Origin: Mesaphorura yosii
Lineage: Eukaryota; Arthropoda; Collembola; Poduromorpha; Tullbergiidae
Assembly (NCBI GenBank): GCA_009869945.1
Contig: WIXG01000018.1
Span: forward strand, 248,001 to 312,000
Direction of reading: 5' to 3'
DNA length: 64,000 nucleotides
In this document: positions 45,994 to 60,900 of the stretch, one piece after another
Layout of the letters: the number at the start of each line of letters is the position of its first letter
Numbering within the stretch: the stretch's first letter is position 1
Position numbers and translations under genes: made by a program
The notes under the pieces: model-generated
The model's database searches: none
Seen by the model: the letters and a program-made list of their open reading frames with translations, nothing else
Told to the model about the DNA's origin: nothing

Positions 45994-48900
45994 ACTAATA
46001 AGTAGCTTTCAGATTCTTAACGGCGAAGAACCCTCTGCCTCCTGTCGTTATTTCAGCCTGAATGAGCTCGCATTTCGATCCATTCCTTAGTATCATATCA
46101 CGTAAGCCCATATCATCGCTCCGAATCACACAACCTGATGGTGTGGAATTTGGAATTTTCCGTTCTTCGGATAACTGCGGCACTACAGCAATTGAATTAA
46201 ATTTGGATCTCGCGAGTAAGCTCGCAATCGCCAGTCGCGATCGTAATGTATTGTGTTGTGTGCACATCAACAATAACACTGAATTAGAATTAGAATAAAT
46301 GTTTATGATACCAAAGAAGCAGAAGAAAATTTCTTTCTTACATACTTGCCTTATTTTCTAAAATTCCAAAGTGTCTGTGATCCCCTGAACCTATTAGATT
46401 GCTTGACACGAACGCTTTTATCTTCGGCTACAGAGTTCGGAGTCCGCCTTCCATAAATGAATGGAAAGCGAAGAATGGATAATGATAAGCGGGTTCGGCT
46501 GCTCTTTCTTTCGCCTTCGCCATATTCCATCCTGGTAATCGCGTCGTATTGAGTCGGGTGTTGTGTTCCCGCTCACGCTTGTTTTTCTTTATTTTATTCT
46601 TTTATGAAGTATTGTATCATGAGGCAGCGAATAGAATTATTTTTCTCTTTTGCTTACTTTTAGCCTTTTTATTCCGTTCCCGTTCCGCCGGGTTACGGTG
46701 AGATCATCCAATAAACCAAGAGAAAGAGAGGCTCGGAGGAATACAAAAGGCGACGGAGAAAGACTGCCAAGACGGCAGTGACATGTATGAAGCCTGTAAT
46801 CATTAGTCCCATTCTTTTGATCCCACAAAGCTATACTGTCAAAATACGAGAATGGAAAGAAAAGAAATGATACCACAATTGATGTCTACGTGGCTGTCGG
46901 ACTCGGACACTGCCATCGCCCTCGATTTCTTCATTTTACGCGTGCACAAAATGCGTTATTCAAAAAGTGTCGAGGCAGAGTTGCAATTTGTTTTGAGGAA
47001 CTTAAATTAGTTGCAAATTTTTGGCTAATTCCGAATGACACATCACACCAAGACTCACTCTCCGTTTTTCGTTCAAACTTCAGACCTCAACATAACGGTG
47101 CGATGCGTGCGTTCGTAATTGGAACGAATGTTGATGTTTATTACATCACATATTACACGGTGCCTGTACGCGAACAAACTTCAGAAGCAGAAATTCCATT
47201 AAATACGAGCTTGCAGTTGCACGTAGTGAAACAGAAACACAAACACGAAGGCAGCAGCTCGAGTAGGAAATATGCATTGGTTGTGTTCTCGGATCCCGTT
47301 ACTTAAACGTACAAGCTGATTGGAAAACTCCTAAGAAAAATGTAAAACTTTTTCTCCTATTCAGCTTTCCAATTCCTCATACTTTCGACTCGACTTTCAT
47401 TTCGCTGTCGAGCGACGTGCTGCAGACTTGCCGGCACAGTGTTAACAAGAAAGTAAGCATGATACTCACTTTCTGGATTTGCACTTTCTTTCGCCCTCGT
47501 CTTGGACCGTAGATCTTAACTCTCATTTTCACGAAGGCAGAAAGTTGAAATTGAGATGTGACAAAGAAGAAAGAAGGCAAGATAAGACGTTAAAAGTACA
47601 CGCTCTCCTGGCAAGAAAAAATCTCCTGCTTCTCGTCTCGCGTGCACTTACTTATGTACGGTGTGGTGTATATGAAAATGCAACATGCCAATGCGTGACA
47701 CATGTACGTGACACGTAAGACTTCCAGTAACATAGACTGGAGTCTATTATACGGCCTGAGAAGGGTCCAACTGTCAACGTCAGTCTTCCATTCATGTTTT
47801 CTTTGCCCAGCAAGTCATTCAACCTGAGGACTGATTTGTTTGTGCTACAAGCGCAAACAAAACATTAAGCTAGACGCGGACACCAGACAAAATCGCACGC
47901 TTTTGAACAAGGCCTGCGAAAGGTAATATATTCCCGCTAATTACGTACTTCAACAATCTGGTTGTAATTAGCATCAGCATTAGCATGAGAATGGTAAAGG
48001 TGCCACTTTTGCTACGGGAGATAGATCTGAAACAAATATTAAAGAATTTGTTGCAAATTATTGCAAAGGCAGATGGTTGCGCCTTCTTTCTAAAGTTTTA
48101 ATCAAAGGTGCTTGTTCTTGTGCTGATGTTTATATTTATTGAGGCATTAAAAATGGAACCAGGGAAGACGATTGCAAAGGGTGTTGTTCCAACGCGAATA
48201 TCTTTTTAAGATCAAACTTTAGTTCACTGTCTGTCGTTTACGGAAGGCAATAATTTGAAAAAGAAACTGGAAATAAAGTAAGTTTTTGTTGGAAAGTGTC
48301 TTCGCCTGCCTTTTATGTCACTTCCTCGAGCAGACGACAACAAATGCAGCTAGAGCGGAGCAGAGGCCGTGCGTACGCAATTAAAGTCTATCTCTATTCA
48401 GGGAGCGATAAATGAGGACACAAAATAAAGGTCTATCCCGAAATCCTAAATCTCACGCTCATTCACTCTCCCACCTCCTAAAATTGCCAAGAAAAATACG
48501 GGCCGGGAGAAGGAGGTTAAACGAGCGAAAAGAAAGTTCAATTATTTGAAGAGACGCTCCGCGATTTCCCGCTCTACCTTCATTGTTGGCTGGGCTGTCA
48601 TATATATTACACTGGGGAAGGTACAGAAGTAATCCTAACTGTCTTTATATCTTTCATAATAGATTGCCGCTACCAAGTCCAAGGCTAGGCAAGGGTGTTG
48701 CGGCTTTGGCCTCCTCAAAGCGTGGTAGGACAAGGAGGGTATCAGCTATAATATCAGTGGATTATATGGATGATACTTTGAATAAAATTCGCCCGACACA
48801 TGGAACCGGTCTGTTGAAGTTTGTCTGACAGGAAAGATAAATTCCTTGCATAATTTCCAAATCAAATAAATTCGAAAATGGTTTCTCCTGTCACGATATC

Positions 48901-51900
48901 ATTTTAGATCGGTGAAAGATGGATAATAATTTCCTGCTGTTATGCATCTGTGGTCCACTTGAGTATGATACAGCGAACATCTGCCTTGAGAATCAGACGA
49001 ATAAACCAAGATTTTAAAATCTTATCAACACCGAAATGTGGTCTGACATTTTAAATTGTTGAGTACTTTATAACGAATGTGAATCAACTTTTACATCTCA
49101 GATTATGAAGATGAGACGAGTTTTTATTCTACACGGGATTGTAAGTTTATTCGTGTCATTTGTCACATTGTCATTCTTTGGAGTCAAGTTCCATATGAAG
49201 AACGAATGAAGAGAATGCGTTTCATCGCTCACTTTCTTCTTGTCTCGTACTTTCTTTCAGTTTCAGGTATTAATCACTGGAAAATGGACTGCCACTTCAT
49301 GCAGCAGAATGCGACGGTTCATTTTCAAAGAAAGATTGGTTGGCTGGTTCGTCGAGCACAATGGCAAAATTACCATACCTTCGACAACAATTTTCTCTAT
49401 TATCATAAATGCTCAGCGTAAGTTAGATGAAAGGAGCTCGAGGATACTTAAGTTAATGTCGTTGTAATACGAACCTTATTCCTCCTTCGCACTCTGTCGC
49501 GCCAAACACTGTCTGTTTCCTTCTTGGAAGTCTTGACTTCATAAAAGTTTAAGTATACCACTAAACTGAACTTGCTTCCAGTGGAAGGCAGGCCAAGAAG
49601 GAGTGAGTGAGCCAAGTGGAGACGTCTCGCAATATCCCAAGTTGTACGTACGGAACAAGGTAACCCCAAAGGAAGGAAAGGAAAGAAGCGCGAGAAGTTG
49701 ACATGTTGACTAAAGTGGTCAGAGTTGAAGTCGAGGAGACAGCTCCGTTCAGTTAAGCATGGAATTACTTCTGGTTTGGTATGCTGATGGGACCATTCCA
49801 ATTCCAACGAAAATTAAAATCCCGCAACCCAACCAGTCCGTTTCAAGCAGTCAAAGTCATAATGGTAAAGAAACAGTGTGTTTTGTGTGACCGCGTGCAC
49901 CTGCCACCTGCGAGACACGTACAGTCCTCACGTATATTTTGTGCATTGTTCAAAATGATACGCCCACCTTTGAAGTGGTTTACTCATTAAACTTTGCTGT
50001 TTCCAGTTTATCTTTGTCGTTTACTTTCAGTTTCTGTCGGCATGGTGCCCCTGGCTTTTGCGCTGTTTTGTTTTGTGCAGTGACAGCATTTCTCAGGATG
50101 GATGCCTCTTTTGTCGCCTCGCCGGGATGCTTCTTAATGCAATGATTATTTTGCACGAGTCCCTGCTCCAAAATGAACACAAAGAGCTATTTGCTGCCTA
50201 CCTACCGCGCATACATTAAATATTAGGTCGAACCACTTGAATTATTTTGTTTCTGCAACGTTCCTACAGTGCCAGGTCAATCAAACGTAATAGGCATTCA
50301 TTTCGTAACAAGGTTTTAATAATTTCGCGGGAGGTGAGGCTTACTCATTTAAGATTCGTCTATCTTACCAAAACCTGCTACCTTTATAGTAATATTTAAT
50401 AGCTAATGACATTTTGCTGGAGAAAATACTTATTTGCGGATTTTACGGGTAGAAATTGCTTGGCAACCTTGACGAGAGGAGCATCAGCCAGTATTATCCG
50501 GCTCCAGTTCCATGTAAATTCATCCTAGTTACGCGCCCATTAACGTTGCTAGCCATTAAGGAAACTACCTGTCCACTCCCTGCCTACTTATTTGTCACAC
50601 GGTCGTGGTGCGCAAGATCGATGAATCTGAGCATGTGATTGGTGAGCTTTGAATCGTCTAATGGCCGATGTCAGTTTAAACGAGTTGCTTGTTTACTTTC
50701 GCATTTCGCCAGAGCCAGGACTACATTCATTGTGCCTACAGCACTCAGCACGTCGTGCACGATCATCGTTCTGATTGAAATGACGAATACCGAATCAATG
50801 TTCTTTTTAAATGTATGCTCTCAATAAACTCGCCACCGGATGGTCATTATTGGCCGCATCTCGGGTAACAGGCACGCAGATTGTGTTTAGTCAATATGGA
50901 AACTTTCTCCATCCGAGTAACCTGTCACATTGTTAAGTACTTCACCGAATGGCATTTGCAAAGTCAACCTCTGTCTTCCTTCTTTCACATTTACATGTAC
51001 GGTCTAAAATCCAGTACGTCTGTGTGAATGTGGACGGAACGACCTTATTGAAACAAACAAGAAATTTCACTCGTCTCCAAATTTCTCGGAATCTATCTAG
51101 ACCATTACAGAATCATGTGAGCTGGAATCGATACACATTCCATTCCAGCCACCCTTGACACAATATGGACACAATGAACAGAGCAGAAACACTTGCACGC
51201 TGAAGCCTCAATATATTATGACGACACCCTAAAAGCCCATAATGCCGTACTCCAAACCAACGCCAACAAGTGCTCTGGCTGCGGCCCAGTGTTGCGAGTG
51301 CAAGCCAAAGTATCTCGTAAACCTTCCGGAAATCCTGTACAACCTTAACACATGTTTCCTTTTAAAAATTCAATTTCACCTCTTCGTTTCATCATATTTG
51401 TGTATTCCCCCAAGGTTCTTCCTACGCCATACAATGTATTGAAACATTCGCCTGAATTTAGAAAATGCTGGTACATACAGAAAGGCGACTGGGTATCCAG
51501 AATCGACGCGTTTCCTTTAATTTCAGATCTAATAATCGTCATATTCATCCTGCAACCAAACGCAAACGCCGGAAAGCATTGTCAAGAGCTCAAAGGCAAG
51601 AAGACAGACAGTCGAGTCGAGTATTGAATGGCGTACAGGGGAGACGCGCACAATTGGAGAACGTTCACTAAAAATGTAAAACTTAGTTTTAGTACCCATT
51701 TCCCCACTTTTATTTCGACTATTAGACGAACAGGGAACTCAACCTGACGGTGATGCTGACATGAGGACTAAGCCAAAGCTTGGGAATCAGAAATACAACC
51801 CCGAGCACAACGTTTTGAACCCCCATTATTACCTTTCGTAGCCATTAAGCCTCAGTTTCTCCTCCGAAGGATACGTCGAATTGGAAATATGAAAGGAATT

Positions 51901-54900
51901 CTGTCTATGCTGTCAAGAGTGTTACGACGCTCACGCAAAACCAGCATCCATTTCTTCCCATGCCGTTATCTGGTCTGAACTGGAGGAACTTCGGCGTCTG
52001 TATTTGCACTTTCGTTTACCTTTCTCAGTGCTCATCCTTTTCGTTTCTTCACCTTTCTTTCTGTCTCATCGATTTTTATCTTATTTACAAAAAGGCTTCT
52101 GCTCCTCCTGAGTGCGGAGTGGGAAATAATTATCTGATCAACCAGAATGGATCTGGTCCCAGTACGCCGAGTCTCGCAGTGCAACTATTTTTTTGTTTAT
52201 CGTAGACATTCCTCCTGCCAAATGCCACTGCAGATCTTTCACTTACCTGCCGGACTCGTCCACGTAATGGGAACGTGATCTCTCAAAGCCTTCCACGGTA
52301 GCAGGCGCAAATACGACGAGCGACTGAGTTAATGAAATGATACTCCAATCGTTTCCCAATCGTTTCCTATGTCTCTCCTCCACCACCGTAAGGCAGATAT
52401 TCTGCATTCGCATCCAGTACAAGCTTACATGAGCAGCATTCACTCCCGAGGTCATGTTATTCGATAGCAATAAAACAGGCTTTATTTGTTTTTCATTATA
52501 AAATGTTCCATATTTAATCGATGGATGGAAAAATCCCATTTCGAGCACTTTGGCTTAACTGTGCGTGAGGCCACTATAAATTGACTGAATTTGAGGTTCC
52601 TTCATGGCTTCGCATAAGAAGCTATTTGATTCAAGTTTTCAATGATTCGAGGATGGAAGCCTGCAAGATTCCCAACTGATGGAATATTATTTACCATCAC
52701 CATCTCGAATGTCAACAAACAAGCTCGACAGAAAGGTCTCTCACTTCAAGAGTACTGCAACGAACGAGATTTTATTACCGTGTCACTTTGTGCAGTTGAG
52801 GAAGATACTACACCAAAAAATTTGAATGCTTTTTCCACTTCTCATTGGTGAATTGCAACTACTGCCTCCTTTGCCGCTGAAGGCCAATTCTATTCTTCCG
52901 AGTAATGGGGACCCTTGACCCCAATCTTAAATGAGTTCAAAATCCCGAATCTTAAAGCCGGATTCCTGGACTTAAAATCCAAATTCCCTTGAAGTTCAAG
53001 TCGAAGTGTGAAAACGCTCGGGTTCAAAGGCAAGCGGTACGTAGCGCAGCAAATAATAAAATCCAGGAGTAGAAATCTTATTTGTATGTATATTAAGTAC
53101 CGGAGTGGTAGTGTGCATGATGGTAGTGGAGTGGTGCGGTGAAAGCCGTGGAGATGAAACACGCAGGATTTATTTCCGCAAAACTACAAACTAAAATTGC
53201 TTTTGTCTGTTTCGCTTAGATAAGAAAATTTTTTGGGTTTTAATAATACAAAAACTTTCTTCATTTGAATTTCAAAGGTTGCCGGGTGTAAGTAAGGTAT
53301 GGCTTGCAAACGCCTGCTTCTGACAAGCCACAAGGCAGTGCTGGCTTTAGCTTTCACCAGACTTGTCTAAAAATTGAAACAACGCTCAGTGTGATGCAAG
53401 AATTATTCATCCCAGCACATATACATTATGGAACGCTCGCTGAAACTCATTCATAGCTGCACACAAGTTTCAAGCATTAAGTGCGGTCTGGTCTCTCATT
53501 CTGGTTTGTAATAATTTTGGTGTCAACACAAACACGGGCCGCAGGAATGAGCATTCGAGTGCCAACACTCTCGCATTCCTTCCCGTGGCCTGACCCGTGG
53601 CGTAGGCCGCTTAATCATCCTCTGACAGACCAAAGAAAATTTTAATATTAATTGCAAAGATGCTGACTTGACTTTCGTTTCATGTTTCATGCATTCCGGA
53701 GTGCGTGAATTAGTAATGTGTGTTTTGTGCTTGTTGTCTGCAGGCGGTGAGTGTTGTATAAGACTGTAAAATTCGTACTTTATTTACTTACCATAAGAAA
53801 TGAGGAGAACGAGCACAATGAATACAGACTGCTCCTTCATACTACTTGTCGTCCAGTTGATTCCCGACTAGAGGAAAAAATTCGTAATGATGGCAATTAT
53901 TGTTCTGGGCATGAAGGCAACGCACGTGGATTTTATCGATGTCTGCGGCAAATAATCCTCTTGGACGTCGTTTCCAGACTCTTAATTGCGACGCGACGAG
54001 GGCAGAATGAGAATGTCCTTGGTGACGATGCAATTTGTCGTCGTATTTGGCGAATGTGATAATGAACAATAAGACAGTGAAAGTTGGTAATATTTGCGGC
54101 GATTCGGTCGTTACAATAACAGGACGAGCCGAATTCTTTTCTGGTCGATGCACGTCGCTACTTGAGGTTAGGTCTTCTGCTGGTGCGTCGTTTTCTATTC
54201 TATTGTGGTTTTTTCTTTTGAACATTTCCCTCGCCGACTAAATTAAAAGTCATCCAAACAAAAGTCGTTCCTACTCGACGTACTTTCTTCATATTACTTT
54301 CTCATTTCCCTTTTCTTAAAATTCTATCTCAAAACTTGCGAGACAATGTTCATCCATCTACTCACGAGCGTAGTTATGCGTAATATTAAATTGCGATGCT
54401 CCACATTCCAACAAGGTACGACGACGAGAAATCAGATTCAACCTTTGAAGAATAAGCACGACGAAGACGAAGAAAACTTATATATGTCGTCAAAAATGGA
54501 TTCTTCCTTTTCCTTGCAACGAACTCGTGAGCCTGTGTCGCCTATTTTGCTGTGCTCGCTCTTTCTCCTATTATAATTTACCCTTGCCTTGTCACCGTTC
54601 CGCACTTCCCGATTTCGTGCACCGCACAATGCACCTCAGCAGTATTTCACAATTTCAGATTCCTTCGCATTCAATCAATACTTCACAGGTAGCTTGCTTC
54701 ACGAGCTGAGATGTTGCATTATTATAATGCATGAGAGCACGGAGCACGGAGCACGGCAATGAATACGAGAGTTCTGAAAGTTAAGCAGACTTTTATCTAA
54801 TACCAGTTCAATTCGTACGCTTTGAAATGTGAATAAAATTGTTTGGAACAACGAAGAAAACTTGTTGTTTCAGAATTAAAAACGTACTTTATGGTTCAAC

Positions 54901-57900
54901 TCAAGCTTAAATTTTTCTACAATGAAGTGTAAATGCAGTTTGAGATCTTTACGACAACTCACGAATTGCCGGTTATCGCGAATTTTCTGCTACTTGCTTT
55001 AATGGCTTTGTGCTTTCAGTGAAGGCAAGGTGTACGTAGAAAATTACCGTTAAATACAGGCTCAAGCAGCTGCAGTTGTGGCTTCAGATTTTCCAACGAA
55101 CTGATTCTTAAAACGTCCGATTAATACTTTAATATGAGGAAGGGGCTAGTTCAAGTCAAATCAACACGTCGGCTAGTTTCTTGGCTTATTTTCGCTCGGG
55201 AACCTTGTTAATATTTTATTCTTATGTCCACTGTTCGAACAGAGGCGGCGACCATGCGATGCTTGTCTCTTCTTTGCACGTTCTGAATGAGTTGTTGCGG
55301 AGAAACTTGAAAGGACTCCCATGATAAGTGTGAGTTGAATCTTCACCGTCTACGTCCCTCGACTCGCATTACACTTCACACTACACGCTGACAATATCTT
55401 TTACGACCGCTCACCGAAAACGCACATAAATTGTCACCGATGTCGAAATAAAAACCGAAAAGCTCCATCTCATCGCCCTTTCTTGTTCGCAAGGTACCGC
55501 ACTAATTCATAATCAGTCTGAATGAGTCGGGCGGTGTTTAATGGCTTACTTTCACCAAGGTTCGTGTTCGCCGACACTGTCACAAGTACTCTGAGCCAGA
55601 AAATTGAGTTGAATGAAAGAAATTTAATGTTCGAATTTATTGTATTAAGGGCGCAAATGACATTTATATATTGCTTTACTGCTACATTTACTTGCACTTG
55701 CACTCAATAAAGATACACGGCGAGACTGCACACACTTGTGGGATTCTTTGGCACGAGTGCATGCGGAGCGAGTGAGATAAAAGAGCGTGCCAGTCAGAAG
55801 ATACACAAAGAGAAAGCTAGAAAATAAGATTCTCGTTTGGGTGTTCAGTGGATGAGTTTGAGGAAGAAATAAAGTTATAGAGGAAAGAACGACTACAGCT
55901 GCTCTTGCTGCACTGCTTGAGTTCCTCGTCGACGGGCTCACAACAACCAGCACTCTGCTGCCATGTGATGTGTGCTCTTGATTCGAGCCAACTTGTTTCT
56001 ACTTTCTCTCCTCCAGCTCAGCCACGCACTTTCGCTGAAACCAGTTGCCTGATTCTGAAATGATGTACGCAGGTAAGAGAGACTGCGAGCCGAAGCAGAG
56101 CACACATTTTCCAAAAACCTTAATCGATTTCGAGCCAGGGCGCAAGCGTGGGCTTCGTTTTTTGAAGAATCACAACAACAATATAAAAACAATTTTCAAC
56201 TCGATCTCGTCGCGAATTGCCTCCGCGTTTTAACAACCTCTGCTGCAATTCACAGAGACAGAATTTACATGAGTCGATAAGGGCGAGCATGTCACGCTGT
56301 CACTTGGACGTGCTGATGGCACAATGCGAAAGAGTGCAAAACGGTTTTACTGAAGCTGAAAATTACACAACCGCATTGAATTCGAGTTCAAATTACATAA
56401 TCTGAATGACAGATTCGCAGGAACACTTTCATTCAACGAGACGAGAGTTAATATCGCTGTCATGGAATGGTCCCCTCCGTGCGGGCAAGAATCGGGGCTC
56501 GCACATTCTCATAACTCTGGCTTATTAATATGCAGAGTTGGTTGAGCATGCAACCAGGTACACATGAATGCAATTTCTTTAACCAGAAGTGTACCATTAT
56601 CTTCCATTTTGCACTTTCCTGCTGGAGTGTTTGTCTATGCTAAATGAATGCGGCTGGCTTTGGCTGTGGATGTGGTCGTGTGCCACCTAGACTTCATATC
56701 ATATCAGTCGTTTAGTACACCTCAACTTCATTCGAGAACAGGTGCTGGTAATGGTTAATGCATGTGGGGCTTGCCTTCATGCTTGTAAATGCTGATTTCT
56801 GTAGACTATGAAATGAGCACAAAGAAACGACTAGAACGATGAGTTTTATGACGATCTAGAAGTGGTGTCATATTAAGACTGGCGTCGCGTCACTTTCTGG
56901 AGTTTCAAACGGTTGTAATTTTCAGGTGCGACTCATTCTTTCGAAACCAAAGGGCTTGATTTTCAGGTCGCAAAAGTACTGACTTACTGGTCTTCGTTTT
57001 TCTCTTTTAGTTTTGACTTGGGTGGATGAATATAATTGGTTGTTTATTTACTTGTCGCATGTGTACTGAACTTCATTATCGAATTTTAATTAAATTCTAG
57101 CCTGGTGAAGTCTACAAACAGCTACGCACGGACTGAAACAGCTTCGTTTGGCAAACCGAAAGTAAAGTCATTGCAGCCAGTCCTTGAATTACAAAAACCA
57201 TGCAAATGAAGAGTAAATAAACACGCTCTCTACTTGTGAGGTGACAATGGAAATTGAATTTTTAATGTAAAGTACAGGCGAATCAGCGAACAAAGAAGTA
57301 ATCCAGTTTTTGAAGTGCTCGAGTCCATTGAAAACATTTCAATTTAATCCTTCATACAAGGTAAACATAAAGACCTCGGCTGCTTCTGTTTGTTCAATAG
57401 ATTCAATTTCATTACATTAAAAAGAAGATCTGCAGAAGTTCTCTTTGCGCTTGCTTAGAATAATTAAAATAAATAATCGACAATGGTCACAGTGCAGACC
57501 CTTTGATCAAGCCTGAAATTGGAGTCTTGAAACAAACATCCGAGTCCTTGCGGCATGACTTCAATTTGCATACGGAAGAAGTTTGGAAATCACAATTACG
57601 TTCTTCTCAGCCAGAAATTCGAATTGAAAACAGGAATCTTGTCAGACTGCGATTGTACACACGCAACTTCACAACAAAGGAGTGAAATGAAATCCCAAGA
57701 GATAAGATTTTTCACGAATTTTCTGTTGAACCACATTTTCACACTTGCATCAAAGGAACTCGGAGGCCGAACGAGCAGACAGATTTGAAAATAATCATAT
57801 TACGCTGCGTACTTTCGAATTCTGCGCTCTGGAAAAGTGCTGGCGTGTGCAAAATCCCGCACAGCAGTCAGTAGTGGAATCAGTGTGCATGCACTACTCG

Positions 57901-60900
57901 CATGCGAGGTCGGGTGAGTACGGGCACTACATTTTAAATGACCATTGTCAACGATGAATACACAAAGCACAATGGGAGACTCTAACAAATATATTAGAGT
58001 AGTAACAGTCATCTCGTGCGGGTAGCATGCTCTGATGTAATTCTCACCTGCTGGAATTATGTGCCCGTACCATTCGCAGTGGCTGGTCGGCTAAACTAGA
58101 TTCCTGATAGAGATGAAACACGCGAAATGAGGCAGGAGCGCCACGATACTTACATTTAACGCCCTTCTTGCTGTAACAAGGCTTGCACGCACGATAATGC
58201 ATGGGGCAAATTCAGAGTGAGTGCGTTACATGTGAAAAATCTCAATTGTTTTCTTTCCTGCTGGTTTCTCCTGCCACATGAAAGGTTCGGCGTATAATGC
58301 AAAGTAAACCTTCACAGGCCTTCAAGTCACAATTTCTCAGGTGTTCCACTTTCTCAAGCTGAAGGATTTTTGGTTTTTGGCTTCATAATTGAGTGTTTGT
58401 TTATAAAGTTTTCACAGCTCTCACAAATTCATACAACATCCGATTTTTTGACCCGAATATGTGAATGGAATCTCGCTAACGCAATTATTCCGACGTAATT
58501 GCTGGTCAGGGAATATTTTCTCCACCGGGAAGATGCTAGAACCTACCAGTAAAGGCTCGCGTCGAACAAAGCTTTGTGAACAAAGTAGAAGAACTGAATT
58601 ACTTAGTAATAAACTGCAATTTCAAAGTTCGCCAACCGCGCTCAGTCGGGCCGGGTAACTGCGAGCAGGAATCTTAAGGCCGCAGCGTGGAACTCAACTG
58701 CAATTATTAAATTACATAAAGGCATTCTATCCTTTAGCAACAATCCTCTAGAAACAATGTCCCAGAAACAATTCTCAGAGAACCTTTTCACTCGGAAAAT
58801 CGATTTGCCTAAACTTAACTTCTCTTCTGAATGTGTCATATGTGCCAAGTTATTTGCTTCTTTAGTCATTATGGACTGTCATAAAAAAGACGACGGTCGG
58901 TCTGTTCGATTGTGTTTCGGAGAAGAAAATGAACCAGCTTACTGCCCGTTAGCGGAACAAAAAGCAATTGAAAAGGGACAAAATACAAATCAACATTCTC
59001 ACGACACGAGGACCGTTTGGTCTTGACCTGCTCCATTCATACTTTATGATCCTGAGAATGAGTAAGAAAATTTCAGTTGCATGCATTACTTTAATTGTTA
59101 TTGCCCCTTCGAACCCTTATAATTTTAAACTTTACGCCAGAAAAAGTTAAGCCCAAAACGTTATCGTTAAACCTCCGAATAGAATTATATCAAGATTTGA
59201 ACCCAGACTCGAGCTTGCATTCATTCTTCTGACATGAACAAATCGTTCATCGATGTAATCATGGAGTAACAGTTACTGCCAGCCAGAACAGTTCGCTAGT
59301 AAGCACCAAAAAGTTGCGGGAGGAAGACGAGTTTGGAGTTTTGAAGAGGAAGTCTCCTCTATCGGAGTAGAACCGAACCTTTTCGTGCAGCGTTTCTGCT
59401 TTCCTTCCTTTCATATCTTCATCCCGGTTTTTGTTCTATGTGAGCCAGCTCGCTGTGTTCAAGTCAATGTCACAGTATAACTTTCTCCAGCCCGGAGTTT
59501 TTACTGCTATAAACCCTTCAGTTTTAATATGAATCGCACAATCTAGATTTAGAATTCTATTATAAAATAATGGCGGTTAAAATTCATCTGACTGAGCATT
59601 CAAAGCAATGAAGCGAAATGCCAAAACTAAAAATATGGCTGTTGCAAACCTTCAATTGAATCTGGTAATCCGAATCCAATTTAAAAAAAGCAAATTCCAA
59701 ACCAAATTCGGTCTCAGAGAACCTTGTTGATCTCACGTTACTCCAGTGTGCTGAATTACATGAAAACAAGCGAAAGCATTTCCTATTTGTGTATTCCTTT
59801 ACTCGCGCATTGTGTCAACTCAATTCACCACGCCCAAATGTTGTGATTCCGTTTATTGGAGTCGTAAACTAAGCAAGCCCACGTCAATAATTTTGTACTC
59901 AAAACTCCCATCATACACACAATGAAGCATCAGAAGCTTAAAATTATCTGAAAGTCCGTGCTCTGCAGGAATCAAATCAATGCTGTCATGAGACAGGGGA
60001 TATGCGCCTGTCTCCTCTTTCTCACTTTTCAGATGGGCAGATGTAACCCATGTGCACCGAATATTTTGTTCACATTTTGTCCTTATGTTGAGTACGTTGA
60101 TAACGAGTTGTGGTTTTCTAGACTGAGGCTATGCTAACAAGAGCTTGGTGAGATGAATACACATCCGTCTCATTATAATATTATGACTAATGAAAAAAGG
60201 AAGTTCGCCGCTGGGTTGGGATTTGTGATTGGACCGAGTTGGACTGGAATTGGATTGCAAATTAAACTGACACGAGGCTTTATCCTCATTTCATTCCATC
60301 TTGAATTTCCTGCTTCTGGTGTTACAGAAAATGTTGGCAAGTGAAGATACAAAATCGACATGAATTTATTTTCAAGCTAAACCCATGATCCATACATTTC
60401 AATCAGATAGTCATAATTCATTTACTCAGAGGATTCCATGCCGTCCCGTTTGCGAGTGTGATTGGTTGATGCGGTTGTAATCATTCACTAGTGCGATACT
60501 GGTACTGTATTCTCTCACGCATTCGACTTTCCAACGAAATGTGTTCTGTCCAGTTTGCATCTCGAAAGCGCATGCGAGAGGTATAGGTTGGATAGAATTA
60601 TATTCCCCAGAGCATGGCCCGCTACCTTAAATTACTTTTGACAAGCCGGCCCTCTACATTCTCATGTATTATTCAGTCTTACAGAGAGCAGGTACTGGAC
60701 TCAATTGTGTGATGTATAATTTATGGAAGTTTGAATACGTGAAAAAAGCAAGGCTGTTCTAATGCGAAAAACAAACATATCAAATATCAAGCATTCGTTC
60801 AGAGAGCAGCATTTCAATCTGTGCTCAGGGGTTTACAAAATACGATCTGTCAGTTTCATTGCAGAAAAGAACTTTTTCTGAAGAAAAATGACGCGCCAGA

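Noticed and set aside
52245-52548. Minus-strand frame ending at a strong donor CAG|GTAAGT
   Set aside because: None of the three frames gives a recognisable domain; one has a faint tyrosine-kinase-like HVPITWTSP, which is too short to support.
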